Positions 52,629 to 61,371 of a stretch of 64,000 nt of DNA are shown piece after piece. The notes under the pieces are model-generated. The model was not told the DNA's origin and ran no database searches. It saw nothing but the letters and a program-made list of their open reading frames with translations. The DNA is from Rhodococcus sp. SMB37 (GTDB lineage: Bacteria; Actinomycetota; Actinomycetes; Mycobacteriales; Mycobacteriaceae), in NCBI RefSeq assembly GCF_004345605.1, contig NZ_SLVY01000018.1:62001-126000 (forward strand), given 5' to 3'. Position 1 is the stretch's first letter. Each line of letters starts with the position of its first letter. Made by a program: the position numbers and the translations under genes.

Positions 52629-53642
52629 GTGACTCATGTCCTTGTTCTCACCTGTCCCGGTGATGTGCACGCGGATGCCGTCATCGAGCGGTTGGTCCAG
52701 CGCCGGGCGGGATACGCAGTTTTCGATCCAGGTGAATTCCCCGTCAACGCAGCGCTTTCAGTATCGTATTCCCGATCCGGATCAATCGAACGTACACTCT
52801 CGAACTCTGCGGGCGGACTTGATCTCGATGCTGTTGACAGCATCTGGTTTCGGCGACCCAACCTGCCCGGTCCGGATCCTGAGATCGACGATCCCGTTTC
52901 GCGAGAATGTATCCGGGACGAGACCCGTACGTTCTCCTCCTACGTTTGGGACAGTCTGGATTGTCTCGCAGTGCCGGGAACGATGCGGGCGATACGGTAT
53001 GCATCGCACAAGCCTGCTCAGCTGGCGCTCGCGGGTGTACTCGGTTTCGCTGTTCCCCCAACCCTCATCACCTCCGATCCGCAGGCGTTCATGGATTTCT
53101 GGGATCGCCATGGCGGGCAGATCATCACGAAACCGCTCGAAAACCCTTCGATCGGAGTGCGTGGACGGATGTTCGCCCGATACTCCGAGACCCCCGCGAC
53201 CATGGACCTCGCTGCGGCAGATGCCATCCGATTCTGTCCGGTGATTGCGCAGGCGTATGTACCCAAGCTCGTCGAATTGCGGGTGACGGTTGTCGGTGAT
53301 CGCGCGTTTGCGGTCGAAATCGACAGCCAGCGAAGCAATCACGCGCGACGTGACTGGCGCAAGTACGATTCCACGCCGGGCCTGTATGCAGTCCACTCCC
53401 TGCCGGACGACATGGCCGAACGCTGCGTCCGGCTCGTGTCCGAGTTCGACCTGAATTACGGTGCCATGGATCTCATCCTCACGCCTGACGGAGATTACGT
53501 CTTCCTCGAGATCAACCCGGCCGGCCAATGGCTGTGGCTCGAATCAGCAACAGGTATCCCGATTGCGGACGCCGTCGCAGATCTGTTGCTCTCTGCCGCG
53601 GACCGATCACCACAATCGTTGACGAACGGAGCTTTTCGATGA
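52629..53642 (+). CDS. ATP-grasp peptide maturase (MvdC/MvdD-like)
   Basis: 337 aa ATP-grasp ligase. N-terminal pre-domain begins VTHVLVLTCPGDVHADAVIE and contains DAVDSIWFRRPN. Grasp parts follow: RYASHKPAQLALAGVLGFAV, QIITKPLENPSIGVRG, AQAYVPKLVELRVTVVG, NYGAMDLILTPDG and the metal site YVFLEINPAGQWLW. It should activate side-chain carboxylates of the precursor core as acyl-phosphates to form omega-ester or amide links (graspetide class). GTG 52629 has GGAGG eight bases upstream and starts like the family; a longer frame runs through the hairpin. Confidence 0.9.
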   Translation: MTHVLVLTCPGDVHADAVIERLVQRRAGYAVFDPGEFPVNAALSVSYSRSGSIERTLSNSAGGLDLDAVDSIWFRRPNLPGPDPEIDDPVSRECIRDETRTFSSYVWDSLDCLAVPGTMRAIRYASHKPAQLALAGVLGFAVPPTLITSDPQAFMDFWDRHGGQIITKPLENPSIGVRGRMFARYSETPATMDLAAADAIRFCPVIAQAYVPKLVELRVTVVGDRAFAVEIDSQRSNHARRDWRKYDSTPGLYAVHSLPDDMAERCVRLVSEFDLNYGAMDLILTPDGDYVFLEINPAGQWLWLESATGIPIADAVADLLLSAADRSPQSLTNGAFR

Positions 53643-54745
53643 CCCTCATCACGTCGCAGCGACACCACACTCTCGATGCGAGTCTGCTGTCCGACCTTCT
53701 GGACATGATCCGCCTGGAGAACAGTGCATCCAGCGACGTGCACGCCGACTCATCGGAAACCCTCCGCGTCCTACGCGAGAACAATCCCGAACTCCGGATG
53801 CGGCTCGTGCGACACATCGAGCCTTTCGACGGGTCGACACAGAGTGCACTACTCGTCACCGATGCGGACGGATGCGTGACGACACTGTCGTGGTCTCCAC
53901 CCTCTTTCCTGCCGTGGCCACTTCGTGGTGCGCGGCGCGTCGGTGAATCAGCGCTCTTATCGGTGGACGGAGAGACCCTCACGGTCGGCGACGCCATCCT
54001 GCATCTCGACGGGATGTGGGATCGTCCCGACCTCCTCACCGGGCTCATCGATGCCTGCACGATCCGCATTGCGCTCGAAGAAGACCCCGTCGAGCTGACC
54101 GACGCGCAAGTGCAGGTGGCGATCGATGGCTTCCGCCGGGCACGAGGCCTGCTCACCCGCGACGCGACCGAATCCTGGATGGTTCGAAATCATTTGAGCC
54201 CGACCATGTTCGAGAGAACTGTGCGGCAAGAGGCAGAACTAGCGGTGCTCCGCAGGCGCATCGTCGGCGACCGTGCCTCGGTGTGGCTCCGGGAGCACCC
54301 CGCTGCGCTCGACCGCGCACGCATCGCCCGGGTGGTGTTCCCGAGCCGTGCGGAAGCATCCGAGTTCGCGATGCGGGTCGCCGACGTTCACAGCTATGAC
54401 GCCGACGACGCGATTCGCTACTTCACCGGCGAGGCCGGTCTTGCTGTGGCCGCGGACCGTGGCCAGGTGGCGTTCTGCGAGATCGGGCGCGGTGACCTCG
54501 ACGGTGATCTCGCGAACCTGGTCCTCGCCTCGAAGCCGGGAACCGTAATGGCTGCGCGCGTGAGCCACGACGGATGGGAAGTCGTGCAGGTTCTCGCCGT
54601 ACATCGCGCACCGATCGATGCCTCGGCCCTGCGGATCGCCGAGCAGTACGTGTTCGACGAGTGGCTCGCCGAACGAAGGCGTGCCGCGCGGGTCGAGTGG
54701 TTCTGGGGTGAGGCCGAGAATACCGATCGAGTCGCGGCATCGTGA
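53639..54745 (+). CDS. Putative peptide maturation system protein (TIGR04500-like, PpiC-related)
   Basis: 368 aa. The N-terminal part has RMRLVRHIEPFDGSTQSALL and SWSPPSFLPWPLRGARRVGE, with VGDAILHLDGMWD, recognised from TIGR04500 proteins. The C-terminal part resembles the parvulin/PpiC fold (IARVVFPSRAEASEFAMRVA, VAFCEIGRGDLDGDLANLVL). Role unknown; its genome context in this family is peptide maturation. ATG 53639 overlaps the maturase stop and its own stop overlaps the exporter (GTGA), so the three are one transcript. Confidence 0.82.
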   Translation: MTLITSQRHHTLDASLLSDLLDMIRLENSASSDVHADSSETLRVLRENNPELRMRLVRHIEPFDGSTQSALLVTDADGCVTTLSWSPPSFLPWPLRGARRVGESALLSVDGETLTVGDAILHLDGMWDRPDLLTGLIDACTIRIALEEDPVELTDAQVQVAIDGFRRARGLLTRDATESWMVRNHLSPTMFERTVRQEAELAVLRRRIVGDRASVWLREHPAALDRARIARVVFPSRAEASEFAMRVADVHSYDADDAIRYFTGEAGLAVAADRGQVAFCEIGRGDLDGDLANLVLASKPGTVMAARVSHDGWEVVQVLAVHRAPIDASALRIAEQYVFDEWLAERRRAARVEWFWGEAENTDRVAAS

Positions 54746-56892
54746 CACGCAGGGTCCGCCTACGGCATCAGTCGGGAATGTCGGACTGCGGCGCAGCGTG
54801 TCTGGCCATGATTCTCGACTACTACGGTGCGCCGAGGACGGTGAACGACGTGGCCGACGACCTTGCGGTGGGCCGCGACGGGACGACGGCACTCGCGCTG
54901 GTCCAGGCAGCCCGAGGCTACGGACTGGAGGTGCGGGCATTCGGACGGCCCGCAGAATCGATCGTCGGCGGCCACACCATGCTGCCCGCACTCGTGCACT
55001 GGGAACACAATCATTTCGTCGTCGTCGACCGCGTCACGGCACGCCACGTGCTGGTGGTGGACCCGAGCCGGGGTCGACAGCGCCTGACACACGACGACTT
55101 CGCGGAGCGGTACTCGGGCGTGGTGCTCGAATTCGCGGCGGGCGACGTGGCGGGGAAGAACCAACCGGCACGTCCTCGAGATACCCGCTGGCGACGAGAA
55201 TTCCTCTCACTCGTCTGGCGGAACAACCGCGCTTCGTTGGCCGCGACACTGTGCGCGTCGGTGGTCTTGCAGGTCGTCGGCGTCGTGATTCCGCTGCTCA
55301 CTGCGGTGTTCGTCGACAAGGTCATTCCCGAATCCGACCTCCGGCTTCTGAGCCTGCTTGCTGTGGCGTTGGCCGGTATCGCGTTCGTGGTGCTGGCGGT
55401 GGGGGCGTTGCGCACCATCGTCATCGCACTGATGCGTCGCCGTGTCGATGCTGCACTCAGCGGATACTCGGTCGAGCGACTGTTCTCGCTGCCCTTCGCC
55501 TATTTCATGCGAAGGGGCACGAATGACGTTGCGCAGCGCGTCGGAGGTATCGGCACCATCCGAGATCTGCTCACCGAGAGGGTCGTGTCCGCTCTGATCG
55601 ACGGTCCACTCGCGATCGCCTACATCGCGATCGTGATGTGGTGGGCGCCAGGTGTCGGTGCGGGTCTGCTTGTGCTCACGGTGGTGCAGGCGCTTCTGAT
55701 CTGGGTGGTGCATCGACGCGTGGTCGATCTGAAGCAGCGTGAGGCCGCCACCGCCGCTGAAGCCGAAGGCCTGCTCATCGAAAACATTCGCGGTATCGAA
55801 ACGGTGAAGGCCTCCGGAACCGAGGCTGCGGTGATCGCGCGATGGACGGCACGGTTCGAGCAGGCGCTCTCCGTCTCGGTCCGGAGCTCCCTCGTGTCCG
55901 GTCTGGTCGATGCGGCGCAGGCTTCGTTACGTGCGGCTGCGCCGGCCGTGCTGCTGTTCGTCGGCGCAATCCATGTGCTGGACGGTCGACTGTCGCTCGG
56001 GCAACTCATTGCGGTGAACGGGATGGCCGTGGCTGCAATGGGTTTCGTCACGTCGCTCCTCACGCTCGTGCAATACCTGCAGTCTGCCGCGGCATACGCG
56101 CGGCGTCTCCGGGACATCCTCGAATCCGCTCCCGAACAGCAGGGGCTCGAAGTCTCTACCGCGCCGACACTGTCGGGTGCGATCAGCCTCCGCGATGTCG
56201 GATTCCGGTACAGTCCGAGATCCCCATGGGTGCTGCGCGGAATCGATTGCGAGATTCCGGCGGGGGCCACGGTCGCGCTCGTGGGGCGGTCCGGTTCAGG
56301 GAAGAGCACGCTCGCGCGTCTGCTGCTCGGGTTGTATATCCCCGACGAAGGCACGGTTCTCTACGACGGCCTCGACGCGCAGCGCCTCGAGGCCCGGTCG
56401 TTGCGCGCACAGTTCGGTGTCGTCACGCAGGACTCCACGTTGTTCACCGGCAGCGTCGCCGAAAACATTGCCACCGGGAATCCCGACGCGCCGTTCGAAG
56501 ACATCGTGCGGGCCGCGTCCCTCGCGCAGATCCACGAGGACATTGCTGACCTGCCGATGGGTTACGACACCGTCCTTCGTGAAGGCGGCGGTCTCTCCGG
56601 TGGCCAGCGGCAGAGGGTGACCATCGCCCGCGCGCTCCTGACCCGGCCTCGGGTGCTGTTGTTTGATGAGGCGACGAGCGCTCTCGATTCGGTGACCGAA
56701 GCCGCCGTCGTCGCGGGAATCGGGCGGTTACGCCAAACCCGTATCGTCATTGCACATCGCCTGTCCACGGTGCGCACCGCAGATCTGATCTTGGTGCTGG
56801 AAGACGGTCGCGTCGTCGAATCCGGCACATACGCCGAGCTGCTGATGCAGAAGGGTATTTTTGCGGATCTGTGCGCCGAATCAGCGCGGTAA
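54742..56892 (+). CDS. Peptidase-containing ABC transporter (C39 PCAT)
   Basis: 716 aa bifunctional exporter. The C39 cysteine protease (residues 1-130) has the nucleophile in GMSDCGAACLAMILDYYG, His in WEHNHFVVVDRV and Asp in VVDPSRGR. Six-helix ABC domain (about 155-430) and an ATPase with Walker A GRSGSGKST, LSGGQRQRVTIA, Walker B VLLFDEATSALD and switch His IAHRLS. It should cut the precursors after Gly-Gly and export the core. Start is GTG overlapping the previous stop. Confidence 0.95.
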   Translation: MTRRVRLRHQSGMSDCGAACLAMILDYYGAPRTVNDVADDLAVGRDGTTALALVQAARGYGLEVRAFGRPAESIVGGHTMLPALVHWEHNHFVVVDRVTARHVLVVDPSRGRQRLTHDDFAERYSGVVLEFAAGDVAGKNQPARPRDTRWRREFLSLVWRNNRASLAATLCASVVLQVVGVVIPLLTAVFVDKVIPESDLRLLSLLAVALAGIAFVVLAVGALRTIVIALMRRRVDAALSGYSVERLFSLPFAYFMRRGTNDVAQRVGGIGTIRDLLTERVVSALIDGPLAIAYIAIVMWWAPGVGAGLLVLTVVQALLIWVVHRRVVDLKQREAATAAEAEGLLIENIRGIETVKASGTEAAVIARWTARFEQALSVSVRSSLVSGLVDAAQASLRAAAPAVLLFVGAIHVLDGRLSLGQLIAVNGMAVAAMGFVTSLLTLVQYLQSAAAYARRLRDILESAPEQQGLEVSTAPTLSGAISLRDVGFRYSPRSPWVLRGIDCEIPAGATVALVGRSGSGKSTLARLLLGLYIPDEGTVLYDGLDAQRLEARSLRAQFGVVTQDSTLFTGSVAENIATGNPDAPFEDIVRAASLAQIHEDIADLPMGYDTVLREGGGLSGGQRQRVTIARALLTRPRVLLFDEATSALDSVTEAAVVAGIGRLRQTRIVIAHRLSTVRTADLILVLEDGRVVESGTYAELLMQKGIFADLCAESAR

Positions 56893-56946
56893 CCTCGACG
56901 TCGACAGTCCCCGGGGAGGGGCCGTGACGAGTCGGGGGTGTGGTCC

Positions 56947-59784
56947 ATGGGCACACGCGTCGGTGGTGCAGAACTCCCGGATGCGCAGATCACAGTGGGG
57001 GTTCTCGGGCCTGTCACGGCGCTCCGCGCCGGTGTTCCCATCGACCTCGGCGGACCACGTCAACGCGCCTTGCTTGCTGCACTTGCTGTGGCGTATCCGC
57101 ACTCGGTGAGCGCGGATCAGCTTCTTGCCGATGTGTGGAACGACGTGCTGGAACCGACGGTCAACGCTTTGCACTTTGCTGTGTCGAAACTGCGTCGCCA
57201 CCTCGATCCACAGCGTAACCGCGGGCAGGGAGGCCCGGTTGTGCGCAGCGGGTCCCATTATGCGTTGCGGATCACCGAACTCGACTCGGCCCGATTCGAT
57301 GCTCTCATCAGGACGGCCCATGAGGTTCGCGCGACGGAGACACCCACAGCCCCGGACGATGCCGCGGCGCTTCTGAACGAGGCGCTCGGGCTGTGGCGAG
57401 GCGAACCGTTCCAGGACGTCGCGCACCTCGCTTGTGTGGCCCCCGAGCGGACACGATTGGACGGGCTGTATCGCGACGCATCGAGTGCGCTCGTCGATAT
57501 CGATCTTGCTCGCGGACGCACGCGCGAGGCACTGCACGCCGCGGAGTCACTTGTCGAGCGGTATCCTCTCGACGAGCGCGCGTGGGAACTGTTGGCGCTC
57601 TCGATGTATCGAAGTGGACGCCAGGCCGACGCGCTTGCCGCGATTCGGCGCGTTCGGCAGATATTGATGGACGAACTCGGTGTAGATCCCGGTGCCGCGA
57701 TACAGGAGCTCGAGCAACGGATTCTCACGCACGAGGTTGCGCCGCTGCCGCCGGACGAACCTGCGCCTCCGGTGCTGCCGGCATGTCGTACTCGGCTGAT
57801 CGGAAGGACGGCGGACCTGGCGACAGTGTCCGATCTGCTGGACAGTCATGCGCTGGTGACCCTGTTCGGCCCCGGCGGCGTGGGGAAGACGCGGCTTGCG
57901 CTCGAGGTGGCGCGAAGCCACCGAACCGGGGAAAATGCCTGGTTCGTCGATCTCGCGGGTGTGGCAGAAGGGTCGTCGATCACGGCGCCGGTTGCCCAGG
58001 CCCTGGGCCTGCCGGGTGTGGGGACGGTCGAGGAGCTTGCCGCTCTTATCGGCGGACGTGGGATGTTCCTCATCCTCGACAACTGCGAACATCTCGTCGT
58101 TGCGGTGGCGCACCTCGTCGCGGTGCTGCTGGAACGCTGCCGTCGTGTCCGTATGCTGGCCACGAGCCGAGAGCTGTTGGACGTCGACAGCGAAGTCGGA
58201 TACGAAATCAGGCCGCTCGAACTGGCCTCCGCTGTCGAGCTGTTCGCTGATCGTGCCGTTCGCTTCGACCCCGGTTGGTCGCCGGCGACGGCAGATTCCA
58301 CATCAGTGCATCGGATTTGTGAAGACCTGGACGGACTTCCGCTCGCGCTCGAGCTTGCCGCCGCACAACTGTGTGTGTTGTCCGAGAGTCAGATCGCGGA
58401 CGGACTTGCGGATCGGTTCACGATGCTCAACGCAGGACCGCGTTTCGCCGGGGCGCGCCAACGACGTCTCATCGATACCGTCGACTGGAGTTACCGAATG
58501 CTCGACGCGCCGTCGTCGTGGGCGTTGCGGGCCATCTCGGTCTTTGCGGGAAGCTTCGACATCCACGGCGTCGCTGCCGTGCTCGGTGTAGACGACCCGA
58601 TTCGCGTGGTCGACACTGTGCGAGTGTTGGTGCGTCGCTCGTTGCTGTCGGTTGTACCCGATACCACGCCCAGACGATACGTGATGCTGCAGACCATCAA
58701 ACACTTTGCTGCACAACAACGTACACCTGATGAGGAGATGCGCGTTGTGGCCGCGTACCGCAATCGAGTCTTCCGGAGGGCGGTCGCTCTGACGGCCGAA
58801 CTCCGGGGGCCCGGTGCGCGGGATGCGGTGTCCGAGCTGGCCGCCGACCGGGCGGAGCATCGAGCGGTGCTGGCCGCTGCGCTCGAAAGCGGCGACCCGC
58901 ACTATGTTCTCGAACTGTCCGGTGCTCTGTATTGGTTCTGGTACCGCAAGGCAAACGTGTCGGAAGGGCTGGGTTTTCTGAGCGCCGCGATCGACGGAGT
59001 CGAACAGCATCCGATCGCCCCCAAGCCGGAGCACCTCGGCAGGGCGCTGTTGGGGATGGCGCTTCTCACCGACCTCACCGGCGACTCCGAGACCGCGCAG
59101 CGTCACAGCGACCGCGCCCGTGAGGTGCTGCTCGACAGCGGCGATGCTGCAGACATCGCCTATGCGGACTCACTGCGGGCCTACTACCGCACCGTGTGCG
59201 GTGATCACGACGGCGCGGTGGACATCGTGCAGCGAAGTCTCATCGATGCACGCCGTCTCGGCGTCGACTGGATCGAAGCCTCCCTCCTCATGGTCATGGG
59301 AATCGCTCAGCGCAGCAGCGGAGACATGGAGGCGGCAGCGACCCTGCGGAAGTCCGTCGAAGTCGGTCGCCGTTGCGGATATCAGTGGGTGCCGATCTGC
59401 TCGTTGTGGGCGCTGGCGAAGATCGCGGCGGACTCCCGCGACCACGAAGAAGGGCTCGCACTTGCGCGCGAGATCCTCCCGATTCTCGAATTCGACAGCG
59501 AAGTGACCGGGTGGATCGTCACGATGCACACTGCGGCGGCCGCGCTCGCGCAAGCGGGACGCACTGCCGACGCAGCACGCGTGTTGGGGGCGGTTCGCGT
59601 GCACGCTGAGCGCGTAGGGGTGCAGATCGATCTTCTCGATCCGTACAGCGCGGAGGAGGACGCGGCGATGACCGCGGCGTCGCGCACCGGCAACTTCGAC
59701 GCGTACTGCGACGAGGGTGCCACCATGACCCGTGAGGAAGTCGGCGCTTTGCTGACGACCTCTCGGTTCGGCATGCGATGCTGA
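56947..59784 (+). CDS. AfsR/SARP-type regulator (BTAD, NB-ARC, TPR)
   Basis: 945 aa. An OmpR-like winged HTH (residues 10-95, GVLGPVTALRAGVPIDLGGP) precedes the BTAD domain (about 100-245), an NB-ARC ATPase with P-loop FGPGGVGKTRLALEV and LILDNCEHLV, and a TPR-rich C-terminus. Large regulators of this build control secondary metabolism in actinobacteria. Start at ATG 56947 with GGGGG upstream; GTG 56938 adds three residues. It lies 54 bp after the exporter in the same direction, so the RiPP genes are its likely targets. Confidence 0.88.
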   Translation: MGTRVGGAELPDAQITVGVLGPVTALRAGVPIDLGGPRQRALLAALAVAYPHSVSADQLLADVWNDVLEPTVNALHFAVSKLRRHLDPQRNRGQGGPVVRSGSHYALRITELDSARFDALIRTAHEVRATETPTAPDDAAALLNEALGLWRGEPFQDVAHLACVAPERTRLDGLYRDASSALVDIDLARGRTREALHAAESLVERYPLDERAWELLALSMYRSGRQADALAAIRRVRQILMDELGVDPGAAIQELEQRILTHEVAPLPPDEPAPPVLPACRTRLIGRTADLATVSDLLDSHALVTLFGPGGVGKTRLALEVARSHRTGENAWFVDLAGVAEGSSITAPVAQALGLPGVGTVEELAALIGGRGMFLILDNCEHLVVAVAHLVAVLLERCRRVRMLATSRELLDVDSEVGYEIRPLELASAVELFADRAVRFDPGWSPATADSTSVHRICEDLDGLPLALELAAAQLCVLSESQIADGLADRFTMLNAGPRFAGARQRRLIDTVDWSYRMLDAPSSWALRAISVFAGSFDIHGVAAVLGVDDPIRVVDTVRVLVRRSLLSVVPDTTPRRYVMLQTIKHFAAQQRTPDEEMRVVAAYRNRVFRRAVALTAELRGPGARDAVSELAADRAEHRAVLAAALESGDPHYVLELSGALYWFWYRKANVSEGLGFLSAAIDGVEQHPIAPKPEHLGRALLGMALLTDLTGDSETAQRHSDRAREVLLDSGDAADIAYADSLRAYYRTVCGDHDGAVDIVQRSLIDARRLGVDWIEASLLMVMGIAQRSSGDMEAAATLRKSVEVGRRCGYQWVPICSLWALAKIAADSRDHEEGLALAREILPILEFDSEVTGWIVTMHTAAAALAQAGRTADAARVLGAVRVHAERVGVQIDLLDPYSAEEDAAMTAASRTGNFDAYCDEGATMTREEVGALLTTSRFGMRC

Positions 59785-59815
59785 CGATCGGACGGCCCGA
59801 ACATGAGGAGAGTGA

Positions 59816-61297
59816 ATGAATCCCGTTGTGGAGACCACACGCGGACGGGTGCGCGGAGCTGTCGTGGGCGGTACTGCGATCTTCAAGGGCATCCCGTATG
59901 CGGCTGCACCGTTCGGTGACCTCAGGTTCGCGGCACCTGAACCCGCACCGAAATGGGACGACGTGCGAGATGCGGCCGAATTCGGCCCCACCGCACCCAA
60001 GGCGGCCTACGGTGCGCCGTTCGACAGGTTCTTCGAAGATCCGGCGATTCCCGGTGAGAACCCACTGAACCTGAACGTGTGGACGCCCGGTGTCGATGCG
60101 TCGTTGCCGGTGCTCGTCTGGATCCACGGCGGCGCGTTCGTTCGTGGCAGCAGTGCGGTGCCACTGTACGACGGCGCGAACTTCGCCCGCGACGGCGTCG
60201 TCTTCGTCAGCATCAACTACCGGCTCGGCGCCGAAGGCTTCGCCCTTCTGTCCGGCGCACCTGCCAATCGCGGGCTGCTCGATCAGGTGGCTGCGCTCGA
60301 GTGGGTTCGCGACAACATCGCCGCGTTCGGCGGTAACCCCGAGGCCGTGACAATCGTCGGTGAATCCGCGGGCGGGATGAGCGTCGGATCGCTACTGGCG
60401 ATGCCCTCTGCAGAAGGCCTGTTCCGTCGTGCGATTGCGCAGAGTGGAGCCGGGCATTCGGTGATGTCGGCGGACACAGCGCGAAAGGTGTCGGGGGCGT
60501 TGGCGGAAGCGCTCGACGTCGAACCCACCCGCGCAGGCCTCTCGACGATCGATCGCGACAAACTTGTCGAGGCTCAGGAGGCGTTGGTCGCGCGGATCCG
60601 CGGCGAGTCGGATCCGGCGGTGTGGGGTGAGATTCCGACTCACGCGATGGCCTTCGAACCGTGCATCGATGGCACAGTGCTGCCGGAGCTGCCCATCGAT
60701 CGGATCGCTGCTGGGGTGTCGTCCGATGTCGACGTTCTCGTCGGCCACAACGGTGACGAGATGACGCTGTTCCTGGTGCCCACCGGAATTGCCGACGCGG
60801 TCGACGACACGATGCTCCCCGCACTCGCAGCGTCCTATGGTCTTACGGAATCCGCGGCCCTCGACACCTACCGCGCGGCCCGACCGGAAGCGACGCCCGG
60901 TGAGGTGCTCATGCATGTGGTGCGCGACTGGATGTATCGGATTCCGGTCGTCCGCGTCGCCGAGGCGCGCTCTGCGTTCGACGCTGCCACGTACGTGTAT
61001 CGCTTCGATTGGAAGTCGCCCGAGTGCGACGGCCGGCTCGGCGCGACGCACGCGCTGGACATCGGGTTCGTGTTCGACAATCTCCGTGTCTCGGGAAACA
61101 GCGCGTTGGCGGGTCCGAATCCTCCGCAGGATCTGGCCCAGCGGATGCATCAGGCCTGGGTGACGTTTGTGACGACAGGCGCCCCGGGGTGGGCGCCGTA
61201 CGGATCTGCGCGCACCGAGATGGTCTTCGGTGATACATGCGCGACTGCCGACGACGTGGAGCCGGATCTGCGTGCGCTGTGGGATGGGATCCGCTGA
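59816..61297 (+). CDS. Type B carboxylesterase
   Basis: 493 aa. Oxyanion hole WIHGGAFVRGSS, nucleophile VGESAGGMSVGSLL, acid in LVGHNGDEMTLF and catalytic His in LGATHALDIGFVFDN. Family text at the start is ETTRGRVRGAVVGGTAIFKG IP without a signal peptide. Follows the AfsR-like regulator by 31 bp. Hydrolysis of carboxylic esters; natural substrate unknown. A link to the peptide system cannot be shown. Confidence 0.9.
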   Translation: MNPVVETTRGRVRGAVVGGTAIFKGIPYAAAPFGDLRFAAPEPAPKWDDVRDAAEFGPTAPKAAYGAPFDRFFEDPAIPGENPLNLNVWTPGVDASLPVLVWIHGGAFVRGSSAVPLYDGANFARDGVVFVSINYRLGAEGFALLSGAPANRGLLDQVAALEWVRDNIAAFGGNPEAVTIVGESAGGMSVGSLLAMPSAEGLFRRAIAQSGAGHSVMSADTARKVSGALAEALDVEPTRAGLSTIDRDKLVEAQEALVARIRGESDPAVWGEIPTHAMAFEPCIDGTVLPELPIDRIAAGVSSDVDVLVGHNGDEMTLFLVPTGIADAVDDTMLPALAASYGLTESAALDTYRAARPEATPGEVLMHVVRDWMYRIPVVRVAEARSAFDAATYVYRFDWKSPECDGRLGATHALDIGFVFDNLRVSGNSALAGPNPPQDLAQRMHQAWVTFVTTGAPGWAPYGSARTEMVFGDTCATADDVEPDLRALWDGIR

Positions 61298-61371
61298 CTA
61301 CGTTTGATCTCGGAGCAGTCGGGTAGCCAACTGGAAGGTCACCGTCCACGCTCACGAATCGGAGACAACAC

